A stretch of 64,000 bases of DNA from an uncultured Trichococcus sp. (GCF_963663645.1 NZ_OY760503.1:558001-622000); one strand, 5' to 3'. Positions 45,617 through 55,869 are shown, numbered from the stretch's first letter. A program made the numbers and translations. The notes: generated by a model from the sequence alone, not told the origin.

Positions 45617-46594
45617 ATGGAATATGTAAAATTAGGGAACACCGGCATGGAAGTCTCAAAACTGTGTCTGGGTTGCATGGGCTTCGGAGAACCGGAACGT
45701 GGTCGGGAAAAATGGTCGATTGGTGAAACGGAAAGCAGTGAACTCATCAAAAAAGCCTTGGATTCCGGAATCAATTTCTTCGATACTGCGAATCTGTATT
45801 CAGCCGGATCCAGCGAAGAGATCGTCGGGAAGGCTTTGAAGGATTTCGCCAACCGCGATGAAATCGTCCTGGCTTCCAAATTATATTTCCCGATGTTCGA
45901 GGGGCCGAATGCAAAAGGCTTGTCACGCAAAAGCATCTTCGCGGAAATCGATCACTCTTTGAAAAGATTGCAGACCGATTATCTGGACCTGTACATCATC
46001 CACCGCTGGGATTACGGCACGCCTATCGAAGAGACCATGGAAGCACTGCATGACTTGGTGAAAATGGGGAAAGTGCGTTATATCGGAGCTTCTTCCATGC
46101 ATGCTTGGCAATTTGCGAAAGCCCAATTCATCGCCGAGAAGAACGGCTGGACGAAATTTGTTTCCATGCAGAACCTGTACAATCTGCTCTACCGGGAAGA
46201 AGAACGCGAAATGATTCCTTTGCTGCAGGACCAAAAAGTGGCGATGACGCCTTGGAGTCCGTTGGCGGGAGGAAGATTGACGAGGGATATCGGTGCCGTC
46301 ACAGCTCGCGCCAGCCAAGCTGTGGAGGCAAACCTGCCTGGATACATTGTGGCTTCCGACAATGAAGTCATCTCAAGGGTCCATAAATTGGCGGATGAGC
46401 GCGGCATCACCCGCGGACAAGTCGCGACTGCCTGGATGCTGAGCAAAGACTACGTCACCTCCCCGCTGATCGGTGCGACAAAAGTGAAATATCTGGACGA
46501 TGCCCTTGGCGCATTCGAGGTTGCATTGAGCGCGGAGGAAATCAAGTATTTGGAAGAAGCATATGTTCCGAGGAATATCACGGGGTACAGATAG
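45617..46594 (+). CDS. Aldo/keto reductase
   Basis: 325 residues, NAD(P)H-dependent TIM-barrel reductase. Catalytic residues fit the family: FFDTANLYSAGSSEEIVGKAL (Asp, Tyr), LASKLYFP (Lys) and LDLYIIHRWDYGTPIEETMEALHDL (His). The C-terminal cofactor region is SPLIGATKVKYLDDAL. It resembles the AKR11/YhdN-like group acting on aldehydes. GGAGG precedes the ATG. Controlled by a MerR-type promoter divergent from CMD-merR, consistent with a response to reactive carbonyl compounds. Confidence 0.92.
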   Translation: MEYVKLGNTGMEVSKLCLGCMGFGEPERGREKWSIGETESSELIKKALDSGINFFDTANLYSAGSSEEIVGKALKDFANRDEIVLASKLYFPMFEGPNAKGLSRKSIFAEIDHSLKRLQTDYLDLYIIHRWDYGTPIEETMEALHDLVKMGKVRYIGASSMHAWQFAKAQFIAEKNGWTKFVSMQNLYNLLYREEEREMIPLLQDQKVAMTPWSPLAGGRLTRDIGAVTARASQAVEANLPGYIVASDNEVISRVHKLADERGITRGQVATAWMLSKDYVTSPLIGATKVKYLDDALGAFEVALSAEEIKYLEEAYVPRNITGYR

Positions 46595-46607
46595 GGACGA
46601 TGAGTTG

Positions 46608-46765
46608 CTGGAGGCCCCTCACCGGGGGCCCCACCTCCGATGAGGAACGGCTCTTCGGAGGTAAGGACTCGATCCAGACACTCAGTTCCGGTTAAGGGGC
46701 GCTCACCGGAACTGAATATAGTAAGAACATCTGAACTCCTGCGAACACTTGCTTCGCCGGAGTTC
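46608..46765. repeat. Periodic hairpin array G (about 51-bp period)
   Basis: Stems begin at about 46634 (CCTCCGATGAG to CTCTTCGGAGG), 46685 (CAGTTCCGGT to ACCGGAACTG) and 46736 (TCTGAACTCCTGCGAA to TTCGCCGGAGTTCAGA). Spacing is about 51. A preceding GGCCCC-TCACC-GGGGCC hairpin lies at 46613-46631. Array between convergent genes; the DNA becomes AT-rich right after it, and 46766-46886 shows nothing else. Confidence 0.75.
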
Positions 46766-46886
46766 AGATGTTCTATGATGAGAAGTAAGCTTTCCGCAAG
46801 CTGTCGTTCTCTTTGTGTATGGACACCCTCTTAACCGTTTGAGGTTGATAGGTACCCTATGATCCATAAAAATGATTGAATGATTC

Positions 46887-48437
46887 TTAATTCCAAGTGG
46901 ATTTAATAGAATGTATCTCGAGCGAATTTATTGTAACTTCACCGTCTTCAACATAAAATTTCAACCCTCTGCTATCGTCTCGTGGGAAAATTAAATCTGT
47001 TATTGCATATTCTCCATTTTGTAAAAAAACTTCAACAGAATTTTTATCAACCAAAATTTTTAGGTTGATCACTTTACTGTCATTGATTGAAACTGCGTGG
47101 CGCCCATTAAAATAAGGACTGAAATACAATTCTTCTGACTGACTACGCTCAACAAACAGTTCATTTTTTGACTCAGAAAAGCCGATCACTGTTTCATCCT
47201 GATTTTCTTCAGACATTCTGACTTTGATTCCAAAATCTACCGGTTGGTTTAGTTGAATTTCAGCATTCAGTTCAAATACATCGGCTTCAATCCCATCTAA
47301 TAAATCAGCAGCTTCTATGGAATCAACTACCTGATTTTCAACCCTGAATAATTCCTTATCTCTAAGTGCGGTTAACTCATCAACTGGATGCTGAAATAAC
47401 TTTATGCTTCCATCTTCTGTAGTTTTCAATTCTAGTGACCTTGGAACGGACATTGAACCACGCCATTCCTCTGTAGGCACCCGGTTGGCATATAACCAAT
47501 TACTCATCCACGCAATCATGATTCTACGCCCATCTTCATCAGGAATATCCGAAAAAGATTGTCCTGCATAAAAGTCTGCGCCATAATCGAGCCAGTTGAT
47601 ATGGTCTGGTTCGTCTATGCTTGTAAATGTAGTTCCATCAAAGTCCCCTATGAAATATTGCGCACCGGAACCACCAGCAATGGCACCATCGCCTATGTCC
47701 ACTTGTAATACCCACTTTGTATCATCAGAATTGCCATCAACCGGCAGTTCAAATAAATCCGGGCACTCCCATACGCCTCCTTGTGCACCTGCGCCCTCTC
47801 CAAACTCACTCATGAAATTCCAATCAATTAAATTTGGGGAATCATAAAACATTATCTTTTTTCCTGCTGCAAGTGACATCACCCATTTTTCTGTTTCCTC
47901 ATGCCAAAACACCTTGGGATCTCGAAAATCCTTTATCTCTGGATCGACAGGTATCACTGGATTTCCATCGTATTTCTCCCAGCTGCAACCCTTATCTCTG
48001 CTGTAAGCAATACTTTGCTTTTGACCTTCGCCGTTTTGTGTGTAAATCGCAACCAAGCCTTCTCCACCGTCAAAAAATCCAGATGTGTCGTTCCAGTCAA
48101 CTACCGCACTACCTGAAAAAATCGTTCCTAAATCATCGGGTTCTAAAGCAATGGGCTTATGATCCCAATTGATCATATCTTTACTTATGGCATGGCCCCA
48201 ATACATTGGACCCCATTGATTACCATCCGGATTGTGCTGATAAAACAGGTGATATTCACCATCGTAATAAACCATTCCATTTGGGTCATTCAGCCAATTC
48301 TCTTCGGGTGAAAAATGAAACTGAGGGCGATGTTCTTCAGCATAATAGTTTCTTGAAGTTATCAAACTAAAGATAACAAATACTAAACTGGCTACTGCTA
48401 TTAAACCAGAAAATAGAACAAAGTGTTTTCTTTTCAT
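46887..48437 (-). CDS. GH32 fructan hydrolase (levanase/inulinase type), membrane-anchored
   Basis: 516 residues. N-terminal membrane anchor (about 6-27) without a clear cleavage site, so the enzyme faces outward on the membrane. The five-bladed catalytic domain has the nucleophile D51 in WLNDPNG, RDP at 172-174 and the acid/base E224 in VWECPDLF. A C-terminal beta-sandwich follows from about 340 (ELNAEIQLNQPVDFGIKVRMSE, VFLQNGEYAITDLIFPRDDSRGLKFY). It releases fructose from beta-fructans or sucrose. It follows the other GH32-type gene by 21 bases in one operon. AT-rich compared with DNA to the left. Confidence 0.92.
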   Translation of the reverse strand: MKRKHFVLFSGLIAVASLVFVIFSLITSRNYYAEEHRPQFHFSPEENWLNDPNGMVYYDGEYHLFYQHNPDGNQWGPMYWGHAISKDMINWDHKPIALEPDDLGTIFSGSAVVDWNDTSGFFDGGEGLVAIYTQNGEGQKQSIAYSRDKGCSWEKYDGNPVIPVDPEIKDFRDPKVFWHEETEKWVMSLAAGKKIMFYDSPNLIDWNFMSEFGEGAGAQGGVWECPDLFELPVDGNSDDTKWVLQVDIGDGAIAGGSGAQYFIGDFDGTTFTSIDEPDHINWLDYGADFYAGQSFSDIPDEDGRRIMIAWMSNWLYANRVPTEEWRGSMSVPRSLELKTTEDGSIKLFQHPVDELTALRDKELFRVENQVVDSIEAADLLDGIEADVFELNAEIQLNQPVDFGIKVRMSEENQDETVIGFSESKNELFVERSQSEELYFSPYFNGRHAVSINDSKVINLKILVDKNSVEVFLQNGEYAITDLIFPRDDSRGLKFYVEDGEVTINSLEIHSIKSTWN

Positions 48438-48458
48438 TTTAATCTCTCCTACATTCTC

Positions 48459-49874
48459 TTATGATTCTATCTTTAGATGACCTTCAATAGCCATGATTGA
48501 CCAATCACTCCCCTTAGCTTGATACATACGATTTGAGAGGACAATTTCATCATCTAGATAGAGGACAACAATATCATCTTCTAAGACCAGTTTAATAGTT
48601 ACACTAGATCGATCAGCAAAGTCAAAGGGCATTTCAGTTTGTGGAGCATAATTTTCCATCCTATCTAAAGAACGATTATAGTATGCGACTGTATTTAGTT
48701 CTGTATCAAAAATAACATTTAAAATCGATTGATCTTCTTTACTATTGAATTGAAAGGCCCATTTTTTCGTTTGTTCGTCTAAAACGACATTTCCAGAATA
48801 CAGAACGGTTTCCTCATTAGTATTAAAAGTGATGGATTGGCCTTCAGGAATTGTCTGATTTGTGAAAGTTACCGTATTCACCTGTTCTTTAACGCTCTCA
48901 GGCAACGTCGGCAATAGTTGATCATCCTTAGCTATCAATTCATGGACAGCAAGATTGCCTGCCCAATTATAGTTTTGATTATCACGATGTTGTTCTTTTG
49001 TTGGAATCCAGCCTACTACATAAAGTTTTTCTCCATCTGTTTCTAATCTTCCAGCATAAAATCCGGAACCATCCCAATGATCTAAGTTAGCTGGTTTGAC
49101 AAAAGGTCCATTAACATTATCCGCGATACGGTAATGAACGACACGTTGATCCCATTGATCAGAAAATGCCAAATACCATTTTCCTTCAAAGAAGACAAGT
49201 GAGGGACACTCTAAGTTGGAATCGTTTCCAAAATCATTTATAAAAAAAATACCCTGATCTTCCCATGTTATTAAATCTGTAGAAGTATATCTAGCAATAA
49301 CACCAGTCCCATTTTGACGAGCTGTAACAAGCATCCAATACTCTTGAGATTCTTCTTCGTAAAACACAAAAGGATCTCTGAAATCATCTGCTTCATACTG
49401 TGCATCAGCGAAAAACGTGTGCTCGGGCTGCTTATTCCACTTGACTCCATTTTTACTGGTGGCATGCATAATTGCTTCCTTGGGTGACAATGATCCATTA
49501 TGGCCGGTATAAAATGCATGATACAATCCATCTGAATCAATTATGACAGAACCAGTCCCTAAAGCTAACTCCTGATCGTTCTGATCATTTACAAATGGAA
49601 TCACTTCACCATGATCTGTATAATTAATAAAGTCAGTCGTCGTCATTAAACTGATCGGATGAAACCCAGTTTGATGATCACGTAAGTCCTCTAAATAATA
49701 AATCATAAATTCCTCGCCATTAAAATAAGGCATTGGATCTCCAGCGAAGCTCTCCTTCGAACGTGGATAAACTTGTTGGATCGTTGTTTTATTGGAAAAA
49801 AGATACGGTTTACTTACCAAGAAAAATCCTCCAATGACGGCAATGCTTAGACCAATACTTAGCCACTTTTTCAA
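48459..49874 (-). CDS. Divergent GH32-type beta-fructosidase, membrane-anchored
   Basis: 471 residues with an N-terminal anchor (about 5-24). The triad of the GH32/68 fold is recognisable but altered: D46 in FAGDPMPYFNGEEFMIYY instead of WLNDPNG, R166-D167-P168 in DDFRDPFVFYE, and E222 in LECPSLVFF. A C-terminal beta-sandwich ends IMAIEGHLKIES. Such AGDPMPY proteins are a separate GH32-like branch, and the substrate is uncertain, probably a fructan or fructo-oligosaccharide. First gene of the two-gene operon behind a cre-like operator. Confidence 0.8.
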   Translation of the reverse strand: MKKWLSIGLSIAVIGGFFLVSKPYLFSNKTTIQQVYPRSKESFAGDPMPYFNGEEFMIYYLEDLRDHQTGFHPISLMTTTDFINYTDHGEVIPFVNDQNDQELALGTGSVIIDSDGLYHAFYTGHNGSLSPKEAIMHATSKNGVKWNKQPEHTFFADAQYEADDFRDPFVFYEEESQEYWMLVTARQNGTGVIARYTSTDLITWEDQGIFFINDFGNDSNLECPSLVFFEGKWYLAFSDQWDQRVVHYRIADNVNGPFVKPANLDHWDGSGFYAGRLETDGEKLYVVGWIPTKEQHRDNQNYNWAGNLAVHELIAKDDQLLPTLPESVKEQVNTVTFTNQTIPEGQSITFNTNEETVLYSGNVVLDEQTKKWAFQFNSKEDQSILNVIFDTELNTVAYYNRSLDRMENYAPQTEMPFDFADRSSVTIKLVLEDDIVVLYLDDEIVLSNRMYQAKGSDWSIMAIEGHLKIES

Positions 49875-49898
49875 TTTAGCCCCTCCTATTACTTTTTT

Positions 49899-49946
49899 GG
49901 AAACGTTTCCGTTTTCAAATATAACATTTTAAAGTTAAATTGACAA
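49899..49946 (-). promoter_or_regulatory. GH32 operon promoter with GGAAACGTTTCC operator
   Basis: On the minus strand TTGTCA (49941-49946), 17 bases, TATATT (49918-49923). The perfect palindrome GGAAACGTTTCC (49899-49910) lies just past the expected start, a roadblock position. The word fits both the cre consensus and LacI-family operators. No LacI gene is in the window. Confidence 0.75.
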
Positions 49947-49949
49947 GAT

Positions 49950-50504
49950 TAATCCATTTGTTATTGCTATACATTTTTTTATTATAATAAACTGAATGCT
50001 GATACATACGTAGCAAAAGAAAGCGCAAATTATATTCTTCTTAACAAAACGAGTGACGATAATTTAAAACAATAGTTACAACTTGTTGACACATAAATTT
50101 ATTAGTTTTAGCTAGATATAAGCTACTGAATTGACAAAAACATCGGAAACGATACTACTTTATTGCGTTTTCTTTTACATAACCGTTATCCATTTTGTAG
50201 TCTTTACCGCGATAAGACAAAAAAATATCGTTCACAAGTCAATTATTAAAACTGTCCTATGAACGATATTTTAATGTCTTAAATTATGCATAACCCATAC
50301 TTTTCTACACGATCTTTTTCAGTAAAGTCTGTTAAGACGAGCCTCTCTTATCTTCCATAAAAATTTACAAAAGCACCCAGTAATTGGAATTTAGGATGTC
50401 TCCTATTTTTATATAAACCTTGTCTGAATATTACAGATGACGAGGTGTAAAAAATCAAAAAGTGAAGTTGATAATGGATAAGTCTTTATAACAAAAAAAT
50501 GATT
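49950..50504. other. AT-rich gap with a 13-bp inverted repeat
   Basis: About 555 bases without a supported gene. AAAATATCGTTCA (50221-50233) and TGAACGATATTTT (50259-50271) are perfect inverted repeats 25 bases apart, possibly a terminator or remnant of a mobile element. TTGACA at 50133 followed by ATCGGAAACGAT is a weak promoter/operator candidate. It looks like degraded sequence. Confidence 0.5.
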
Positions 50505-51605
50505 TTACTTGTTGAAGGTAACTCTCACATATGAATCTAAAGCAAATAGAGCATCCGTAACGTTTTCCTCGTTAATTGATAGGCCCATTTGATGAATAGT
50601 CTCGCCTTCTTGAGTTGCAAGCTTACCAACTTTCAACAATTCTTCATATGAAACATTTTCTAACTTCAAGTCTTTTAAAGTAGTTGGTAATCCCAATGCT
50701 TGGTAGAACAAAATGTAACGATCCAATTCTTCTTTTGGTCGGTTCTCTAACACAAGTTGGGTCAGCGTTCCATAAGCTACTTTTTCACCATGTGTCAATG
50801 TATGGATTTCTCCATGCAAAGCAGTGAATCCATTGTGAATCGCATGTGCTGCAGCTAAACCGCAACTTTCAAATCCAATACCGCTTAATAATGTATTTGC
50901 TTCTACGACTGCTTCTAATGCAGGTGTAACAACTTTCGCTTCACATGCCGCCATTGCTTTTAGTCCGTTCTCAAATAGGATTTTTTCACATTTTTCCGCA
51001 ATTGCTTCTGCCGCTAGAGTTGGTGTGCCACCAGCCATTGTTTTACCTGCATTCTTGATGATTGAACGACCTTCGACCCACGTAGCCATTGCATCTGCAA
51101 TCCCTGAAGCAAGTAATCGGGAAGGCGCTTTTGCCACTACTGCTGTATCGACAAGAACTAATTCAGGATTCTTTTTGTAGAAAAGGTATTTTTCAAATAC
51201 TCCCTCATCTGAATAAATAACCGAAAGTGCAGACGTGGGTGCATCTGTGGAAGCAATTGTTGGTAAAACTGCAACAGGGACGGCCAATTGGTCACTGATC
51301 GCTTTAGCGGCATCAATCGTTTTACCCCCACCTAACCCTATGACTAAATCTACTTGGTCATCTCGGCCAATCTGACTTACACGTTGAATTTCAGCAGTGG
51401 ATGCTTCTCCATTAAAGGGTACATATTTTACGTACATCCCAATCTTTTCGAGATTCTCGCGTAAGTTTTTCCCGGCAATTCCATATACAATATCATCGCT
51501 TAGCAGTAACGCTCTTTTACCTAACGCTTTGATATAACTGGTTCCTGTCGACAAGACACCTTTCCCTTGAACGTATCTTGAAGGACTTGCAAATACTTTT
51601 TCCAT
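50505..51605 (-). CDS. gldA: Glycerol dehydrogenase / hydroxyacetone reductase GldA
   Basis: 366 residues from ATG 51605 ([18 protein letters not shown]), with AAAAGGTGA upstream; a 24-codon in-frame extension would overlap the fsa gene. Zinc-dependent, NAD-linked iron-containing ADH superfamily: [17 protein letters not shown] binds [21 protein letters not shown] is GldA-specific, and metal ligands lie in DAMATW, HAIHNGF and HGEKVAYG. It oxidises glycerol or reduces hydroxyacetone to 1,2-propanediol. The tight link to fsa and the GRE favours hydroxyacetone reduction here. Confidence 0.92.
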   Translation of the reverse strand: MEKVFASPSRYVQGKGVLSTGTSYIKALGKRALLLSDDIVYGIAGKNLRENLEKIGMYVKYVPFNGEASTAEIQRVSQIGRDDQVDLVIGLGGGKTIDAAKAISDQLAVPVAVLPTIASTDAPTSALSVIYSDEGVFEKYLFYKKNPELVLVDTAVVAKAPSRLLASGIADAMATWVEGRSIIKNAGKTMAGGTPTLAAEAIAEKCEKILFENGLKAMAACEAKVVTPALEAVVEANTLLSGIGFESCGLAAAHAIHNGFTALHGEIHTLTHGEKVAYGTLTQLVLENRPKEELDRYILFYQALGLPTTLKDLKLENVSYEELLKVGKLATQEGETIHQMGLSINEENVTDALFALDSYVRVTFNK

Positions 51606-51628
51606 TCTTCTTTTCACCTTTTCTGTTT

Positions 51629-52312
51629 TTATTTTAGATTGTGGATTGCGGTTCCTTCGCCAAAGATCGATTCCCAATCTCCCGTAAAGTCCACTACGGC
51701 TTTATCAATGGAAGGCATGCCAAATGCTTGCTTAAGAATATCACAGCCCATCGTAGCTGATTGCGCACCAGCTTCTAAAGCTGCATTCACTTGCGCTACA
51801 TTTTTGAAGCTTGCCGCTAAAATTTTAGTCGAGCTGTTGGTACGCGAAATTTCCTTTGCCATTTCTGAAATAGCTTCTCTAGGATCAATATTAAGATTCT
51901 CCATACGGTTGAAATATGGCGCAATATAATCTGCACCAGCCGCTATCGCTAAGTATGCTTGAAATTTAGTGTATATGGCTGTGGCTGTCACATTCATCCC
52001 ACGTCTTTTCAATTCTTTGATAACTTTCAGGCCTTCTTGATTTGTCGGTACTTTGATGTATACGTCTGAGTCTATTTTTTCTGCAATCGTTTCAGCATCC
52101 TTGATCATGCCATCATAATCGGTTGCAACTACTTGAACGTGCAGAGATCTTTCTTTTCCGATGATCGAGCGAATCTTCTTCATGTGATCAAAAAATTGGA
52201 TACTCCCTTCATTTTTTATAATCGATGGGTTGGACGTTACCCCAGCCAAAGGGATAATCGCCGCATATGTTTCGATCTCATTTAAATTCGCAGTATCTAA
52301 TAAAAATTTCAT
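51629..52312 (-). CDS. fsa: Fructose-6-phosphate aldolase (transaldolase-like FSA)
   Basis: 227 residues, the short single-domain transaldolase subfamily. [14 protein letters not shown] start, [13 protein letters not shown], the Schiff-base lysine in [14 protein letters not shown] near residue 88, [33 protein letters not shown], and [15 protein letters not shown] enzymes cleave or form C3-C4 bonds with dihydroxyacetone or hydroxyacetone as donor. AGGAGA precedes the ATG. It lies between the GRE gene and gldA, as fsaB and gldA do near pflD in E. coli. Confidence 0.92.
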   Translation of the reverse strand: MKFLLDTANLNEIETYAAIIPLAGVTSNPSIIKNEGSIQFFDHMKKIRSIIGKERSLHVQVVATDYDGMIKDAETIAEKIDSDVYIKVPTNQEGLKVIKELKRRGMNVTATAIYTKFQAYLAIAAGADYIAPYFNRMENLNIDPREAISEMAKEISRTNSSTKILAASFKNVAQVNAALEAGAQSATMGCDILKQAFGMPSIDKAVVDFTGDWESIFGEGTAIHNLK

Positions 52313-52434
52313 AATTAATCTTCTCCTAACTAGTTGATTGTTATCGCTGAATTCCCATAAACACTGCCATCTTCTGACAGCTTTAAAATGGGACAGAACA
52401 GGAATTCCCCCTGTTCCGTCCTCCTTTGACTTGT

Positions 52435-54873
52435 TTAGATCACATGCTCCGTACGTTCGATAATGTCATCTTGCGTAGCTTTCGATAGCATATTGAAGAA
52501 CGCAGAGTACCCAGCAACACGTACAATCAAATCACGGTGTTTCTCAGGATGTTTTTGTGCATCGATCAATGTTTCTCTGGACACCACATTGTATTGGATA
52601 TGGTAACCTTTCAATTTGTTGAAGAACGTGCGAATCAACATAATCAATTTTTGTTTATCTTCTTCTTTCACCAGGGTTTGCGGATTTACTTTCTGGTTGA
52701 GAAGCACCCCACCTAGAATATCTTCAGTAGGTAATTTCGCAACTGATTTCAATACCGCGGTTGGCCCATTTTGGTCCATGTTATGGGATGGTGAACATCC
52801 TTCCGCAAGAGGCGTCCACGCTTTGCGTCCATCTGGCGTCGCCATCGTACCGCGCCCTTGGCCGACATTAGCCGAAATCGAGGATGTACCCGAGTAACGG
52901 AGACCGCCGATAGGTCCACGGCCATATCGTGTATTCGGATATTTTTTGATTTCATCGATATAGCAGTCGTAGGCTTTTGTCACCAATAGGTCTACGTAAT
53001 CCTCGTCGTTTCCATATTTTGGCACATCATGGATGATCATTTGTTGGATTTCTTGACTGCGTTCACTTTCCCAGTCAGTCATCAAGGCTTCCCAAAGCTC
53101 TTTTTGTGTGACTTTTCCTTCTTCAAAGACTAATTTCTTGATTGCGGCCAACGAGTCAGCCAAGTTGGCGATTCCGACTTGAAGGCCCGAAATGAAGTCG
53201 TATACCGCTCCGCCTTCTTTCAACGTTTTTCCTCGGCCAATGCAGTCTTCAGTCAATGCAGAACACAGAATATCTGGCACTTCTTTTTCAATCCCTAAAT
53301 CGACCGCATTTTCAACGATAACACTCATACGGGTCAACTCACGCAGCGTCTTATCCCAAACGTCTTCCAATTCTTCAAATGAAGTCATCTCTTCAAACTG
53401 ACCATAGCCTTTGGTGAAGCGTTTGCCTGATACCGGATCGATACCATCATTCATCGCAATCATCAAAATCTTAGGGAAATTCATGTAACTCATACCGGTG
53501 CAACGGTAACCCCATTTGCCAGGTACAGCAGTCTCGACACAACCGATAGCACTGTAATCGTAAGCATCTTCTTCCGATACCCCGAATTTGATAAATGATG
53601 GAATGATCACTTCATCATTATTGAAAGCTGGCATCCCAAAACCAAGTTTCATGACTTCGATGGCTTCATCCATGAACTCTTTATGTAAGCCCGCGTGATA
53701 ACGAACAGTCAAATTAGGTTGCGGTAATTTTGTTTGGGCAACACTTCGTAGGACTAAGAAAGACAGTTCGTTTACTGCATCTTGTTTGTCTCTCGTTTGG
53801 CCACCGATCGTTACGTTTTGATACAGAGGACTGCCTGCACTGCTGTAAGTGTGCGATTGGCTCCGTACTTTATTTATGGTCAACGTTTTGATCCATAGAT
53901 TTGTCAGCAATTCCACTGCTTCAGCTTCTGTGATCGCGCCTTTATCCAAGTCCGCTTTCAAGAATGGGTACATATATTGATCAAAGCGGCCATAAGACAG
54001 TGAGTGGCCATTTGATTCAATTTGTAAAATCAATTGAATGAACCATGTGGCTTGCACTGCTTCGGCAAACGTTTCTGCCGGTTCATAGGGAACTTTCGCA
54101 CAGATCCGGCTCATTTCAAGTAATTCTTTTTTACGTTCCGGCGTGGCTGTTTCAGCCATTTCTTCCGCTAATTTGGAGTAGCGCTCTGCATACGTTTTTA
54201 CTGCGTCGATCACAATCAGCACGGAATTATAAAAATGATATTTTCCGATGCTTTCAGGCTTTGTTAAATCCAGATCCGCTTTTGCTTTGAGCGTGCGTTC
54301 TTTGTAATTCTTCAATCCAAATTCAAGCATCTTTTGGTAATCAACTGCCAAGTGAGCATCTCCGGAATTCATTTTACCTTCCATTCCAAAGAATCCCGTT
54401 TCCATATAAACCTGTACTTCTTCAGGCAATAAAGCACCCGCTTTAGAACGCAGATTGTTGTTTTCCCAGAAAGGAGCAATGGAACGTAATTGTTCTTTCG
54501 TTTCTTCTGTGATATAGAACACATCACCATCGCGTTTTTCAAATTTATCCAGCTCATCGATCACGAAATCCAAGGTATATTCAGGGAAAATCGGTGCATC
54601 TTTATTTGAGCTTGCTTGGTTTCCAACGATCAAGGTTTCATCTTCAATGTAGATGGACATTCTTTCCAAAATATTTTGCAACATTAAAGCACGTTTTACG
54701 ACACTTGGCTTATTTTGGTGTTTTTTGTAGGCTTCGGTCGCTAACAACGCACGTTCTGCACAAATATAAGACTTCTTTTCCAACACTGATTCACGATATT
54801 GATTCATACGTTCTGTCAATAATCCAAAATGCGGCTGATTCCCTGTTGTTTTTTCTTTCGATTGAATATTCAT
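52435..54873 (-). CDS. Glycyl radical enzyme, PflD/YbiW type
   Basis: 812 residues from ATG 54873 (MNIQSKEKTTGNQPHFGL), with AAAGGGAG upstream; a 44-codon in-frame extension covers the promoter and is rejected. Catalytic cysteine C445 and general base E447 are in YSAIGCVETAVPGKWGYRCTG; the glycyl radical is G788 in VRVAGYSAFFNML. The GCVE motif and length place it among dehydratase/C-O lyase GREs, not pyruvate formate-lyase (which has adjacent cysteines). PflD/YbiW members act on 1,5-anhydroglucitol 6-phosphate, to my recollection. FSA and GldA downstream fit cleavage of 1-deoxyfructose 6-phosphate and reduction of hydroxyacetone. Anaerobic, cytosolic. Confidence 0.9.
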   Translation of the reverse strand: MNIQSKEKTTGNQPHFGLLTERMNQYRESVLEKKSYICAERALLATEAYKKHQNKPSVVKRALMLQNILERMSIYIEDETLIVGNQASSNKDAPIFPEYTLDFVIDELDKFEKRDGDVFYITEETKEQLRSIAPFWENNNLRSKAGALLPEEVQVYMETGFFGMEGKMNSGDAHLAVDYQKMLEFGLKNYKERTLKAKADLDLTKPESIGKYHFYNSVLIVIDAVKTYAERYSKLAEEMAETATPERKKELLEMSRICAKVPYEPAETFAEAVQATWFIQLILQIESNGHSLSYGRFDQYMYPFLKADLDKGAITEAEAVELLTNLWIKTLTINKVRSQSHTYSSAGSPLYQNVTIGGQTRDKQDAVNELSFLVLRSVAQTKLPQPNLTVRYHAGLHKEFMDEAIEVMKLGFGMPAFNNDEVIIPSFIKFGVSEEDAYDYSAIGCVETAVPGKWGYRCTGMSYMNFPKILMIAMNDGIDPVSGKRFTKGYGQFEEMTSFEELEDVWDKTLRELTRMSVIVENAVDLGIEKEVPDILCSALTEDCIGRGKTLKEGGAVYDFISGLQVGIANLADSLAAIKKLVFEEGKVTQKELWEALMTDWESERSQEIQQMIIHDVPKYGNDEDYVDLLVTKAYDCYIDEIKKYPNTRYGRGPIGGLRYSGTSSISANVGQGRGTMATPDGRKAWTPLAEGCSPSHNMDQNGPTAVLKSVAKLPTEDILGGVLLNQKVNPQTLVKEEDKQKLIMLIRTFFNKLKGYHIQYNVVSRETLIDAQKHPEKHRDLIVRVAGYSAFFNMLSKATQDDIIERTEHVI

Positions 54874-54886
54874 ATCGATACTCCCT

Positions 54887-54960
54887 TTCTTCGTTTGAAA
54901 CCACATAAACTTTCTTTCGTAGAAAATATAACATGACATCGTATTAAGTGTCAAACGAAA
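54887..54960 (-). promoter_or_regulatory. GRE operon promoter with repeated TTTCG operator words
   Basis: On the minus strand TTGACA (54949-54954), 18 bases, TATATT (54925-54930). TTTCGTTTGA overlaps the -35, CTACGAAAG follows the -10, and TCAAACGAA lies near the ribosome site. These direct and inverted TTTCG/CGAAA words are good DeoR-type operator candidates; the DeoR gene is adjacent. Confidence 0.65.
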
Positions 54961-54980
54961 TATAAATAACTTTCGAAAGA

Positions 54981-55014
54981 AAAAAAGGAATGCACAATTG
55001 TGCACTCCTTTTTT
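54981..55014. terminator. Terminator between deoR and the GRE gene
   Basis: AAAAAAGGAATGCACA and TGTGCACTCCTTTTTT pair around AT with one mismatch. It ends deoR on the minus strand just ahead of the GRE promoter. Confidence 0.85.
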
Positions 55015-55032
55015 AGAAAATAGCGTATTGAG

Positions 55033-55776
55033 TTAAACAGTAACAACTTTAATGCCCTTAGTTACTAAAAATTGATGTTTGCCTTCTTCAATTCCACTAT
55101 CTGTGTACACCATGGAAATATCCTCAAAAGCAAATTCGGAAACCACGCCTACCTGGGAAAACTTGCTGGAGTCTGTTAAAACGATTGTGTGCTTTGCGGC
55201 GGTCATCATCGTATTGGCCGTATCACAACGAGTGATATCACTTCCGGTGAACCCTCTGCGTTCATCAAATCCATCAATCCCCACAAATAACTTATCCACA
55301 TAGAAATCACTGATTATTTTTTTAACCAGTGGCCCTACATTTACTTGCGAATCTTTTTGGTACTCTCCGCCGATCAACACCACTTTGACCGATTCAGCTT
55401 TTCTGATGTAAGAAGCGATGAAGCAGGAGTTGGTGATGATAGTCACTTCGTTTTTGTTGTACGCAAGCTCCTCCGCAAGCAAGGTGCACGTCGAACCTGA
55501 TTCAATCATGACCGTTTCACCATCTTTGACTAACTTGGCAGCCTCCATAGCGATTTTTCTTTTCAGATCATAGTTATACGCAAGCCGATAATTGATGTCA
55601 TCTTGATTATTTAAAACAGCAAAACCATGTTGGCGATGAAGAATGCCTCTTGCTTCCAACTTATCTAAATCCTTGCGAATGGTCACTCGTGATACTTTCA
55701 ATAAATCCGCCAATTCATTGACTTCTATTTTCTTGTTTTCGCTTACTATAGAAATAATTTCTTCTTCTCGCGACAT
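55033..55776 (-). CDS. DeoR-family transcriptional regulator
   Basis: 247 residues from ATG 55776 (MSREEEIISIVSENKKIEV), five bases after GAGGGA; an ATG two codons earlier abuts that site. DeoR helix-turn-helix EVNELADLLKVSRVTIRKDLDKLEARGILHRQHGFAV, then the sugar-phosphate sensor domain with VMIESGSTCTLLAEEL, ITNSCFIASYI, VLIGGEYQKDSQVNVGP and KLFVGIDGFDERRGFTGSD. It sits between the GRE operon and the divergent activase and probably represses both until a sugar-phosphate inducer appears. Confidence 0.93.
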   Translation of the reverse strand: MSREEEIISIVSENKKIEVNELADLLKVSRVTIRKDLDKLEARGILHRQHGFAVLNNQDDINYRLAYNYDLKRKIAMEAAKLVKDGETVMIESGSTCTLLAEELAYNKNEVTIITNSCFIASYIRKAESVKVVLIGGEYQKDSQVNVGPLVKKIISDFYVDKLFVGIDGFDERRGFTGSDITRCDTANTMMTAAKHTIVLTDSSKFSQVGVVSEFAFEDISMVYTDSGIEEGKHQFLVTKGIKVVTV

Positions 55777-55869
55777 AAGCATCCCTCACTTTTATATTAT
55801 TCAGAATACCATATTTAAGAATCCCAAACAATATTCCGCCTCTTTAAATTTCGTACGCAACTAAAAATG

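Noticed and set aside
52435-54873. Pyruvate formate-lyase
   Set aside because: The active site is GCVE with a single cysteine and the enzyme has dehydratase-type neighbours. PFL has two adjacent cysteines.
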